Shown: positions 40,759-50,767 of the stretch, one piece after another
Layout: every line of letters starts with the position of its first letter
Numbering within the stretch: the first letter of the stretch is position 1
Source of the DNA: Thereva unica
Lineage: Eukaryota > Arthropoda > Insecta > Diptera > Therevidae
Reading direction: 5' to 3'
Assembly (NCBI GenBank): GCA_949987705.1
Contig: OX465281.1
Location: 141,222,876 to 141,286,875, forward strand
Length of the DNA: 64,000 nucleotides
The notes under the pieces: generated by a model
What the model saw: only the letters and a program-made list of their open reading frames with translations
Databases searched by the model: none
What the model was told of the DNA's origin: nothing
Translations under genes and position numbers: made by a program

Positions 40759-41345
40759 TTATGACTTAGGACATTTTTTAATATTTATGTTTATTTGCGT
40801 TCGTAGCAATTTTGATATGCTACAAGAGGAGTTGATGTGTAAGAGCGGTGGTCCTCTCAGATTGTATCGGCTCTCTCTAAACGACGCACGGCGCCTTAGA
40901 AAACCTGAGTCGACACGTCCATTAAGAAGCTGGTGGACGAAAACAACATCGGCCACCTCCTCACGACGCTTGTGGAGAGTGTTTAAGTTGAGTAACTTAA
41001 GTCGGTATTCATATGGTGGAAGAATTAAAGGGTCTTCCCAAGGAAGGTGATTCAATGCGAATCGAACGAACCTACGTTGAACCGACTCAATTTTTTCAAC
41101 ATGCGAAGAATAGTAAGGAGACCAAACCTGGGACGCATATTCAAGTAAAGGTCTGACAAGGGAGATGTAGAGGTGTTTAGTGATCAGGGTGCTATTAAAT
41201 TCTTTGGACCACCTTTTAATAAAACCCAAGACTAAGCTGCTCTTGGTAGAAATATAGTTGATATGAGAAGCAAAGTCCAGCTTGGTGTCAATTCTAATCC
41301 CGAGATCTTTGACAAAATTAACACGGGGGACACCCTCACTAGAAA
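40759..41345 (-). pseudogene. LINE B ORF2, C-terminal part after the deletion
   Basis: It begins near FVKDLGIRIDTKL, the segment just after the RT thumb in jockey-like ORF2, and runs through LVRPLLEYASQVWSPY and RRRASFRESRYNLR to a stop. It is in a different frame from the upstream endonuclease, and the junction near 41345 is where the RT core was lost. Confidence 0.82.
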
Positions 41346-42815
41346 ATGAGTAGTAAAGAATTATATAAGAATGAAGCAAACATGTTGCAAATCGAGGAAG
41401 ACTCACTACTTGACCAGTTAGTGTGCTGCATAGTTTTTGGGTAGTTATCAGCTTTTCTCTTGGAGTTGACAAATTTGAAGAAGTTTCTAGGATCAGTATA
41501 AACCTGGTCCCTCATGCTGCTGAGATATTCGCCATACAGAGCAGAAGAGAGTAAACGAAATCTGTTATAGCAATCAGTAAATGTAATAAGACTCGGAGAA
41601 TCCTTTCTCTTTAAATAGGTCTTCCAGAGTCTATTTTTCTGATTCCTTAAATGCTTCAGCTCATTATTATACCAAGGTGGAGTAGAACTGCGCAACTTTT
41701 GGGGCTCAAAAGGTACACATGAAGCAATAGCTTCATATACTACGGCATAAAACCGTGCCACATCGACATCCAACTCATTTGCGGAAAGTAAGCTGTTGAA
41801 ATCAATCAAGGCAAGCTTAGATGAGAGTTCATTAAAGTTAGCCTTCTTGAAGTTGAAGGAATGGGTTACCGCTTCCGGACAAGGATTGTTCTTTGAGTTC
41901 AAGCAGTAATTGAGCGAGAGAGGAGGGTGGTAATTGTCAACGGACGTCATGACTATTGGACTGGGTTCAACAATCATGTTTCCTGAGTCAGTAAAGAATT
42001 CAAGATCCAACTGTCTCCCTAACATATTAGTCACACCACTCATTTGATTAAGGCCAAGTGAGAATAAGGAATTGATCTCCCTTGCCTTCGGGGAGGTAGT
42101 TATCGTCAGCTTCGTCAAATACCCACTAAATATTGGGTAAATTGAAGTCGCCAAGAAGAAGTAATTCATCACCCGTGTTCATCATATTCAGGCAATAATC
42201 AACACAGGAGATGAGAATATCATAGAGGCTTTTACCTCCATCGTCAAGTGTGCTTATCATATCTGGTGGGATATAGCAGCACAACAGGAAGAGTTTTGAT
42301 TTTGAATAAGAAATCGTGAGAGCGACAAGCTCAATGTCCAAATGCTTAGAGAAACTAGGAAGCGAAATTGGGTTACAATTAAGGTGGCTGCGGCATGCAA
42401 GAAGTACGCCACCCCCGCGAGCTTCCGAGTCAGTGTGACGGTCCCTCCGAAAGACTTGGTAGGAGGAATCGAAGAATTCAGCATTAAGAATGCCTTCGTG
42501 GAGCCAGGTTTCCGTAAACGCTATGACATCGAACCCCCTAGCCATCGAGGCCTGAAGGATGTCGTTAGTTTTTGACCTTGTCCCCCTTACGTTTTGGTAG
42601 TAGAGGGAGAGGGTCTCAAGTTTTTTGACATCCTTAGTGTTCTCGGAATGGAAACGTTTGAGTGATGTGCTCGAGTACGGGTACGCGGAACAAAGAGCTT
42701 GGTAAGAGCACCAGCAGGCCAGAAACCAGGATCTAAAAGAGTCTCGGCAATAACGGGCGGTGCAGACAAAACGAAAGAAGCAACAGGCTTGGAAGCCTTG
42801 TTGACTTTTCTGCAT
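41346..42815 (-). pseudogene. LINE B ORF2, endonuclease part
   Basis: Two frames cover the AP-endonuclease and the following linker. The first (down to 42126) has YYQNVRG, TETWL, RGGGVLL and GDFNLP. The second (from about 42130 down) continues with a linker containing PPWYNNELKHLRNQKNRLWK and FFKFVNSKR. A frameshift near 42130 separates them. The RT domain that should follow is absent. Confidence 0.83.
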
Positions 42816-43031
42816 GAAACAGTTTCAGGGTCTATAGATTTTTTCCTTAAATATTCACAGACAGACTCCGTCGTAGTTTGAGGAGAGAATCGTGATATAA
42901 AGATATCTAAAGGTCTCGGTATCGTAATCAGAGGGGTGCACGGTTCTAGGGGAACTGTAGATTCAGTGACCGGGGGTTGGCCACTATTAAGGTCGAAGAG
43001 GTTGATACCGGGACCGGCCTAGAGAACGATT

Positions 43032-43901
43032 CTATCCCTGGAACGCGGGGCAAGGAACTCGGGTGACACTGTCACCAATGATGGCTTGGCGATTTCGATT
43101 TTTCCTGCGACTTTTACGACGCATCTTAATAATAGGTGCAATTGAATTGACGGCCTCCTGTGGCAAGAAGACGTTCTCCGAAAGAGAAGAGGGCGCGGGA
43201 CAGGGTGGAGACAGAGGCTGGTCCTCAACCTGCAGAGCGTCATCAGATGCCTCCGTCGCTGGGGAGGTCTTATTTGTTACAACGACGCTCTCCAATTTTA
43301 AGGACAGGGAGCTCAGGGCATTTTGATTTTGAATCACTGCTGATGACAGCGATTCAATATCAACCCTGACACGCTTGGTATTCCTTTTTATGTCGTCCAG
43401 TATAGGATGGACGGAAGCCGAGGAGCTAAAAGTGCAGGAGGAAGAAGTGGCGACCGGATTAAGTATCGCCGAGTGTATGTCGTCTAACGATTCTAGTGCT
43501 GTTACAACTCGGGTAGAAATTTTCTCAGATATCTCAATCAAGGAACCCGTATTGGTCACAACAGAGTTCAGGGTGTCAGACAACGTGTCAAGCCGGGCAT
43601 TGATGGACTGGACGTCATCGGCTAGCATTTGAAAATGCAAGATGTTGCTGGAGAAGGAGTTAAGACGATCCATGACTTTTTCGTGATCAACGAGAAAAGC
43701 GTCAGAGATGTCTTTCATCATTCTCAGCACATGACAGGGTTTGATGTCAGAGCAATCGCCACAAGTGGGCCCTCTAGGAGCCGAAGATTTGCTACTGACC
43801 TTGAGGCAAGAAGGATGGAAAACGCCTCCACAAACCCCATCACAGGAAATCCCGTCACGGGCGATTTCCGAAGAACACCTCTTGCATAGTTGATCCGCCA
43901 T
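43032..43901 (-). CDS. LINE B ORF1 with PHD-type zinc finger
   Basis: 290 codons from ATG at 43901. The N-terminus has a C4HC3 PHD-like pattern: Cys6, Cys9, Cys20, Cys24, His29, Cys32, Cys47, Cys50. Then come a helical, coiled-coil-like segment (about 70-160) and a Ser/Pro-rich basic tail. Some insect LINE ORF1 proteins carry such a PHD finger. The ORF ends shortly after an IIGDSVTR segment, which looks like the start of a further domain, so it may be truncated. The N-terminal 64 codons are duplicated at 47746-47940. Confidence 0.8.
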   Translation of the reverse strand: MADQLCKRCSSEIARDGISCDGVCGGVFHPSCLKVSSKSSAPRGPTCGDCSDIKPCHVLRMMKDISDAFLVDHEKVMDRLNSFSSNILHFQMLADDVQSINARLDTLSDTLNSVVTNTGSLIEISEKISTRVVTALESLDDIHSAILNPVATSSSCTFSSSASVHPILDDIKRNTKRVRVDIESLSSAVIQNQNALSSLSLKLESVVVTNKTSPATEASDDALQVEDQPLSPPCPAPSSLSENVFLPQEAVNSIAPIIKMRRKSRRKNRNRQAIIGDSVTRVPCPAFQG

Positions 43902-44463
43902 GACGAAATCAATGATATTTATTAATATATTTATATAAATATATAAATAAATAAATAAATAAAAATGAAAAGGAGACAGCCGAGAAACAGAAATTAAAAA
44001 ATTAAAAGAAAAAAAAAGTTGCAGTTTGAGAAGCGCATTAAAAATGGGAAAGTGAAACAGTTGCATACATTTAGGTGCCAAAAACCTAGAAGTTATACAA
44101 AGCAGTTTTAAAATATAATAAAATAATATTATTAAAATAAATAATAATAATAAAAATTGCCCCAAGCCAAACATAAAAAAGGTTTCCTACCTCATTTCTA
44201 ATACATACAAGAAACCAAATTTGACATGAAGCACCGCAATACAAAAAAAAAAAAAAAAAAAACATATAACAATGAATAACAATGAATCCACTATCACAAA
44301 ACCGCAAATCACAAATTTTTTCCAGTAAAATCCTCACGTTATTGAGATTAATTAAACAGCACTACAAATAATTGAAAATAATTTCAATATTAAATGATTA
44401 GTATTATTAAAAAAAAAAAAACAATTAAAAATAAGAATTAAAACACAACAAAAAAAGACACTG

Positions 44464-46142
44464 GTGCTACACGGAGACGATGCACATCAGAGAACATCTG
44501 AAGGAGTGAGTTTTCAAACGTTTTCGTTCGTTTATAAACGGAAGTTATGTTTCCTTAGTATATTTCGCACAGTTTCTGGGTTTGCTTCTTTTAAAAACTG
44601 TATTTTTGCAGCTATGGCTAACTTCGGAGCACTGATTTTAGGGTTCTTTTTAACCTCCCGCACAATCCAACGCTCTTCAGACTCGGTCAAAAATTTCCTT
44701 TTGCTGGGTTTTGCTTTATTAACTTCCCAGTATAGGAAGTTATTGTAATCGGTCCGAAAATCGAAATCGAAAATTTCGACGTATTTTCATCTTTCAAGGT
44801 CCCAGGAGCATTTTAAGCAAAAAATTGGGAGGAAGTATGTGTGTGTGTGTGTGTGTGTATGTGCGTACGGATGAGGTCATTTTTTCCTGCACGATATCGC
44901 GCGAACCAAAACTGATATCAACTTCGTTGAGGTGTCGTTCGAAGCGTATTAACCGAAATATGATCTGAAAAGATTTTCATGAAATTCGGTCCAGCCGTTT
45001 TTTTGTTTGAGCGACGTAAGTGATTTTTGTACCTGCACGATATCGCCCGAACCACGAAAGATATTGACTTACTTGAGGTGCCGTTCGAAGCGTATTAGCG
45101 ACAATATAATCTGTAAAGATTTTTATAATATTCGGTCCAGCGGTTTTTTGGTTGAAATGACTTAAGTGATTTTTGTACCTGCACGATATCGCGCAAACTA
45201 TAAATGATATCGACTTAGTTGACGTGCCGTTCGAAGAGTATTAACCAAAATATGATCTGAAAAGATTTTCATAAAATTCGGTTAAGCCGTTTTTTTGTTT
45301 AAGCGGCGTAAGTGATTTTTGTACCTGCACGATATCCCCCGAACCACGAAAGATATTGACTTACTTGAGGTGCCGTTCGAAGCGTATTAGCGACAATATA
45401 ATCTGTAAAGATTTTTATAATATTCGGTCAAGCGGTTTTTGGTTTAAATGACTTAAGTGAATTTTGTACCTGCACTATACCGCGCGAACTAAAAACTATA
45501 TCGACTTCATTGAGGTGCCGAAAAACATTAAAACATCAATTTTATATACATTTTCGTCATCCTAATCTTGTAATTGCGCACATTTAGTTTGACATTTTAG
45601 CGAAAATATTGATAAACAATTGTGACAAATTCTCGGTATTATAGATATATTCTACATATATTGCCTATTGTTCATTTATTATTAAAATATCCAATCATAT
45701 ACATATTCAACATCCATCATACTGGGAAGTTGATCGTGTGGACCGAAAGGGTCGAACCCACATCCCAACTAGTTTTCCACTGTACGCCTTGCTTTAAACC
45801 GAATAATAACACTTTGGACCGTAGAGTGAGTTCGTTTCACTAGCTGTGCGATGGTCCGCATAGATAATCCATCCTAATAATTTTCAATTATAAGTTCTCT
45901 GATTTGCAAAGATGTTTGTCCAGATTGTCTTCCTATTTTGATAGAATTCTACAAACACTTTATTACAATATTAAGATTTAACTTTCCAACCAGCTCTTTA
46001 AATCAAGATTAGCACATTATTAATGTTCAATGAAACTGAAATTAATGTCAAAGTGATGGACTTAGTGATTACCCACATGATATGGAAAGGCATTGCCAGC
46101 TGCACGAGTTTTACTTTGACATGAATATTTGTCATATTTTAT
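44464..46142 (-). pseudogene. Tc1-like transposase N-terminal fragment, split by HINE B
   Basis: Homologous to the fragment at 48566-48962, with HINE B inserted between 44720 and 45774. The two halves encode the paired helix-turn-helix DNA-binding region of a Tc1-type transposase; the catalytic domain is missing. The flanking sequence to about 46142 is the remaining non-coding part of this insertion. Confidence 0.75.
44721..45773 (+). mobile_element. HINE copy B
   Basis: It begins aacttcccagtat and ends catcccaactagt, with subterminal atactgggaagtt, a (GT)n tract and ~146-bp internal repeats, as in copy A. The unoccupied paralogous site at 48775-48792 (gttttattttccactg) shows that insertion was inside a T-run with a net gain of two T residues. 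Confidence 0.85.
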
Positions 46143-46146
46143 TTTT

Positions 46147-46263
46147 AACTTCCCAGTATAGGAAGTTATTGTAATCGGTCCGAAAATCGAAATCGAAAAT
46201 TTCAACGTATTTTCATCTTTCAAGGTCCCAGGAGCATTTTAAGCAAAAAATTGGGAGGAAGTA

Positions 46264-46297
<34 letters not shown>

Positions 46298-47203
46298 TAC
46301 GGATGAGGTCATTTTTTCCTGCACGATATCGCGCGAACCAAAACTGATATCGACTTCGTTGAGGTGTTGTTCGAAGCGTATTAACCGAAATATGATCTGA
46401 AAAGAATTTCATGAAATTCGGTCCAGCCGTTTTTTTGTTTGAGCGACGTAAGTGATTTTTGTACCTGCACGATATCGCCCGAACCACGAAAGATATTGAC
46501 TTACTTGAGGTGCCGTTCGAAGCGTATTAGCGACTATATTATCTGAAAAGATTTTTATAATTTTCGGTCCAGCGGTTTTTTGGTTTAAATGACTTATGTG
46601 GTTTTTGTACCTGCACGATATCGCGCGAACTATAAAAGATATCGACTTAGTTGACATGCCGTTCGAAGAGTATTAACCAAAATATGATCTGAAAAGATTT
46701 TCATAAAATTCGGTCGAGCCGTTTTTTTGTTTAAGCGGCGTAAGTGATTTTCGTACCTTCACGATATGGCCCGAACCACAAAAGATATTAACTTACTTGA
46801 GGTGCCGTTCGAAGCGTATTAGCGACAATATAATCTGAAAATATTTTTATAATATTCGGTCCAGCGGGTTTTTGGTTTAAATGACTTAAGTGATTTTTGT
46901 GCCTGCACGATACCGCGCGTACTAAAAACTATATCGACTTCATTGAGGTGCCGAAAAACATTAATACATCAATTTTATATACATTTTCGTCATCCTAATC
47001 TTGTAAGTGCGCAAATTTTGTTTGACATTTTAGCGAAAATATTGATAAACAATTGTGACAAATTCTCGGTATTATGCATATATTCTATATTGGCTATTGT
47101 TCATTTATTATTAAAATATCCAATCATAATATTCAACATCCATCATATGTACTGGGAAGTTGATCGTGTGGACCGAAAGGGTCGAACCCACATCCCAACT
47201 AGT
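46147..47203 (+). mobile_element. HINE copy C
   Basis: Full-length copy very similar to B. It is inserted directly at the 5' end of HINE D, leaving D two bases away. Comparison with unit 2 (T-run before HINE E at 49154-49159) again shows two extra T residues. Confidence 0.85.
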
Positions 47204-47205
47204 TT

Positions 47206-47745
47206 AACTTCCCAGTATAGGAAGTTATTGTAATCGAAGTTTTCGACGTATTTTCATCTTTCAAGGTCCTAGGAGCATTTTAAGCAAAAAATTGGGAGGA
47301 AGTATACGTGTGTGTGTGTGTGCGTACGTATATAGTCGTTTTTTCTTGCACGGAATCGCGCGAACCAAAAAAGATATCGACTTCGTTGAGGTGTCGTTCG
47401 AAGTGTATTAACCGAAATATGATCTGAAAAGATTTCCATAAAATTCGGCCGAGCCGTTTTTAGCTTTTTCAAAAAAAAAAAAAAAAGCTTATACAGAGGC
47501 TCTGTCCGTCTGAAGCCTACTTTCATCTCTGAAAGTATTGTCGCTACAGACTTGGGCCATATCTCAAAATGTAGCTCTTGGTCAAAAGACCAAAAACTGA
47601 GAAAATGGTCTGGGAATTTCAACCAGAAGTATATTTAAACAACAAAAAAGAGCCTTTAAAGAAAATTTTGTGACTAATTTTTGTGTTCTAAGGCTTATAA
47701 CTTCTTAATTATTCATTTTACCACAAAATTTCCAAGTAATAAATT
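47206..47745 (+). mobile_element. HINE copy D (different subfamily, truncated)
   Basis: It shares the first ~30 bp and the first internal repeat with A-C but has 'gtaatcgaagttttcgacg' and an 'agctttttcaaaaa' 3' region instead of the 146-bp array. It is cut at 47745 by the tandem-duplication junction. It is the paralogue of E. Confidence 0.8.
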
Positions 47746-48565
47746 GATGTCTTTCATCATTCTCAGCACATGACAGGGTTTGATGTCAGAGCAATCGCCA
47801 CAAGTGGGCCCTCTAGGAGCCGAAGATTTGCTACTGACCTTGAGGCAAGAAGGATGGAAAACGCCTCCACAAACCCCATCACAGGAAATCCCGTCACGGG
47901 CGATTTCCGAAGAACACATCTTGCATAGTTGATCCGCCATGACGAAATCAATGATATTTAATAATATATTTATATAAATATATAAATAAATAAATAAATA
48001 AAAATGAAAAGGAGACAGCCGAGAAACAGAAATTAAAAAATTAAAAGAAAAAAAAAGTTCTCAACAGAAGTCAGAAATTTTGCAGTTTGAGAAGCGCATT
48101 AAAAATGGGAAAGTGAAACAGTTGCATACATTTAGGTGCCAAAAACCTAGAAGTTATACAAAGCAGTTTTAAAATATAATAAAATAATATTATTAAAATA
48201 AATAATAATAATAAAAATTGCACCCCCAGCCAAACATAAAAAAGGCTTCCTACCTCATTTCTAATACATACAAGAAACCAAATTTGACATGAAGCACCGC
48301 AATACAAAAAAAAAAAAAAAAAAAAAAAATAACAATGAATAACAATGAATCCACTATCACAAAACCGCAAATCACAAATTTTTTCCAGGAAAATCCTCAC
48401 GTTATTGAAATTAATTAAACAGCACTACAAATAATTGAAAATAATTTCAATATTAAATGATTAGTATTATTAAAAAAGAAAAAAAACAATTAAAAATAAG
48501 AATTAAAACACAACAAAAAAAGACACTGGTGCTACACGGAGACGATGCACATCACAGAACATCTG

Positions 48566-48962
48566 AAGGAGTGAGTTTTCAAACGTTTTCGTTCGTTTAT
48601 AAACGGAAGTTATGTTTCCTTAGTATATTTCGCACAGTTTCTGGGTTTGCTTCTTTTAAAAACTGTATTTTTGCAGCTATGGCTAACTTCGGAGCACTGA
48701 TTTTAGGGTTCTTTTTAACCTCCCGCACAATCCAACGCAATTCAGACTCGGTCAAAAATTTCCTTTTGCTGGGTTTTGTTTTATTTTCCACTGTATGCCT
48801 TGCTTTAAACCGAATAATAACACTTTGGACCGTAGAGTGAGTTCGTTTCACTAGCTGTGCGATGGTCCGCATAGATAATCCATCCTAATAATTTTCAATT
48901 ATAAGTTCTCTGATTTGCAAAGATGTTTGTCCAGATTGTCTTCCTATTTTGATAGAATTCTA
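48566..48962 (-). pseudogene. Tc1-like transposase N-terminal fragment (unit 2)
   Basis: The reading frame gives KIGRQSGQTSLQIRELI, a TAG near 48885, then LSMRTIAQLVKRTHSTVQSV and KRKFLTESELRWIVREV. Together these are the two helix-turn-helix motifs of a Tc1/mariner transposase. A stop at 48597 ends it before the catalytic domain. It is an uninterrupted version of the unit 1 copy. Confidence 0.8.
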
Positions 48963-49159
48963 CAACCACTTTATTACAATATTAAGATTTAACTTTCCAA
49001 CCAGCTCTTTAAATCAAGATTAGCACATTATTAATGTTCAATGAAACTGAAATTAATGTCAAAGTGATGGACTTAGTGATTACCCACATGATATGGAAAG
49101 GCATTGCCAGCTGCACGAGTTTTACTTTGACATAAATATTTGTCATATTTTATTTTTTA

Positions 49160-50115
49160 ACTTCCCAGTATAGGAAGTTATTGTAATCGAAGTTTTCGAC
49201 GTATTTTCATCTTTCAACCCAGCGGGAAATATATCAAGCGCTGCCAAAAGAAGCAGGAATGCAGCGCTTCCAGCTAATATGTTAGGGAAGCTCTTTGGAA
49301 GCAGGCCCTCTATACTCCCATTTTTTGTTTTGTTTTCCTCAAGTTCTCTTTTTTTCTCCTTAGAGAGGAAGTTTGTGGTTTTTATAATAATCGCGTCAGC
49401 TGTGAAATACTGTTTTTGGTGAAAATGAAACCTCTATGAGCTTCCCCAAGTGCTTCAATTTGCCAGCTTCGATTGCGCTTCTTCAAGAACAAAATATAAG
49501 CGCTTCGCTCTGATGACATGCTTGTGTTAAAAGGAAGGGAATTGGGATATGAATAAGAAGCGCGTTGGGATTCCTTTTCAGCGCTTCAGAATCTGTTCTA
49601 AAGCGCTTCAACTCCCCGCTGGGAAGGTCCTAGGAGCATTTTAAGCAAAAAATTGGGAGGAAGTATACGTGTGTGTGTGTGTGTGTGCGTACGTATATAG
49701 TCATTTTTTCTTGCACGATATCGCGCGAACCAAAAAAGATATCGACTTCGTTGAGGTGTCGTTCGAAGTGTATTAACCGAAATATGATCTGAAAAGATTT
49801 CCATAAAATTCGGTCGAGTCGTTTTTAGCTTTTTCAAAAAAAAAAAAGCTTATACAGAGGCTCTGTCCGTCTGTCCGTCTGAAGCCTACTTTCATCTCTG
49901 AAAGTACTGCCGCTACAGACTTGGGCCATATCTCAAAATGTAGCTCTTGGTCAAAAGACCAAAAACTGAGAAAATGGTCTGGGAATTTTAACCAGAAGTA
50001 TATTTCAACAACAAAAAAGAGCCTTTAAAGAAAATTTTGTGACTAATTTTTGTGTTCTAAGGCTTATAACTTCTTAATTATTCATTTTACCACAAAATTT
50101 CCGAGTAATAAATTG
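49160..50115 (+). mobile_element. HINE copy E with nested MITE
   Basis: Same subfamily as D. It contains a (GT)n tract near 49670, one 'ttgcacgatatcgcgcgaac' repeat and an A-rich 'agcttttt...aagctt' hairpin at about 49827-49851. The MITE at 49218-49623 interrupts it 58 bp from the left end. Its right end is not recognisable before 50434. Confidence 0.78.
49218..49623. mobile_element. 406-bp MITE with CCCAGCGGG termini
   Basis: The ends are CCCAGCGGG and CCCGCTGGG. The equivalent position in HINE D (tttcaaggtcc) is empty, and the filled site has tttcaa | aaggtcc, i.e. an AA duplication. The interior carries at least seven AGCGC(T)TC-like words in both orientations. It has no coding capacity. 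Confidence 0.82.
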
Positions 50116-50433
50116 TAGATTATTTAATTCTAAACAAATTTCAAATTTCCGGTAAGATGTTCCGTTTCGGAGATATAGTGAAAAAACGATTTGCATACGT
50201 TTTCCAAGATGGCGGCCAAATGGGGGGGGGTTAGAATCATCCCAAAAATAAAACCTTGTCCTGCATTTTTGCAATGTTAAAGTACCATTTCCATGGACTA
50301 TAAAGTCCCTCGTCTGCGGGGCTGCGAGTTCGATCCTTCGGCTCGCGGTGCTTGTTTTTTCGTCATATTTTTTTTTAATTTCCTTTTCGGGGATTTTGTT
50401 TCATATGAACCAAGTTTTTGACATGAATACGTC
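50116..50433. other. Non-coding stretch left of BEL/Pao 2
   Basis: No gene. It contains a G-run at 50223-50231 after 'aagatggcggccaaatg' and a 'gcgagttcgatcc' phrase near 50325 that resembles a tRNA B box without a matching A box. The TSD ACGTC (50429-50433) marks the BEL/Pao insertion point. Confidence 0.5.
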
Positions 50434-50703
50434 TGTCGAAAATTAAAACAATATAAACGAATTTCTACATAAATATTAAAAATTGTATTCATATATATAT
50501 ATATATTAAGTTTGTCTGTGTAAATAAAATTGAAATGTATAAAAAAAATCATCATTGAAATCTGTATGAATAGAAATTGAACTTGAACTTGTTACTGTTT
50601 CAGAACGAAATTTAAATCGACTGGACGTGTTTTTCATTTTTCTATCGTGAGTTTGTTCCCAAAATTGATCGCCGGGATTTTTATTAAAAGTTTATTTTCT
50701 TCA
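50434..50703 (+). repeat. BEL/Pao 2, 5' LTR
   Basis: 270 bp, TG...CA (tgtcgaaaatt ... tttcttca). It is identical by eye to the 3' LTR except for the absence of a 31-bp segment after 'cttgttactgtt'. The primer binding site TGGTGCCGAAACCCGGGA starts at 50704. Confidence 0.93.
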
Positions 50704-50767
50704 TGGTGCCGAAACCCGGGATCCTTATATCGTAACGTTTAATTAATTGGGACAAATCGAATTAATA

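Larger units (their letters stand above)
40759..43901 (-). mobile_element. Non-LTR retrotransposon B (jockey-like), internally deleted
   Basis: Minus-strand element with ORF1 (43901-43032), ORF2 endonuclease (about 42815-41350) and the ORF2 C-terminus (41340-40759). The reverse-transcriptase palm is deleted. The endonuclease wording (LYYQNVRGTRSK, FTETWLHEG, RGGGVLLA, LLLGDFNLP) and the C-terminal region (RPLLEYASQVWSP, RRFVRFAL) are those of jockey-like LINEs. A clear poly(A) tail is not seen. Confidence 0.85.
43707..47745. repeat. Tandem duplication, unit 1
   Basis: The unit runs from inside LINE B ORF1 through its 5' region, a Tc1 fragment and HINE D. It is repeated at 47746-50115. Unit 1 has additionally received HINE B and HINE C. 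Without these two it is about 1.92 kb, close to unit 2 without its MITE (about 1.97 kb). Small differences include a 22-nt segment near 48060 present only in unit 2. Confidence 0.88.
47746..50115. repeat. Tandem duplication, unit 2
   Basis: It starts abruptly inside LINE B ORF1 (gatgtctttcatc) and repeats unit 1 up to '...aataaattg'. It lacks HINE B and HINE C, and therefore preserves their pre-insertion sites, but has a 406-bp MITE inside HINE E. Confidence 0.88.

Noticed and set aside
50310..50350. B-box-like phrase 'gcgagttcgatcc' as a tRNA gene
   Set aside because: No A box or cloverleaf pairing upstream.
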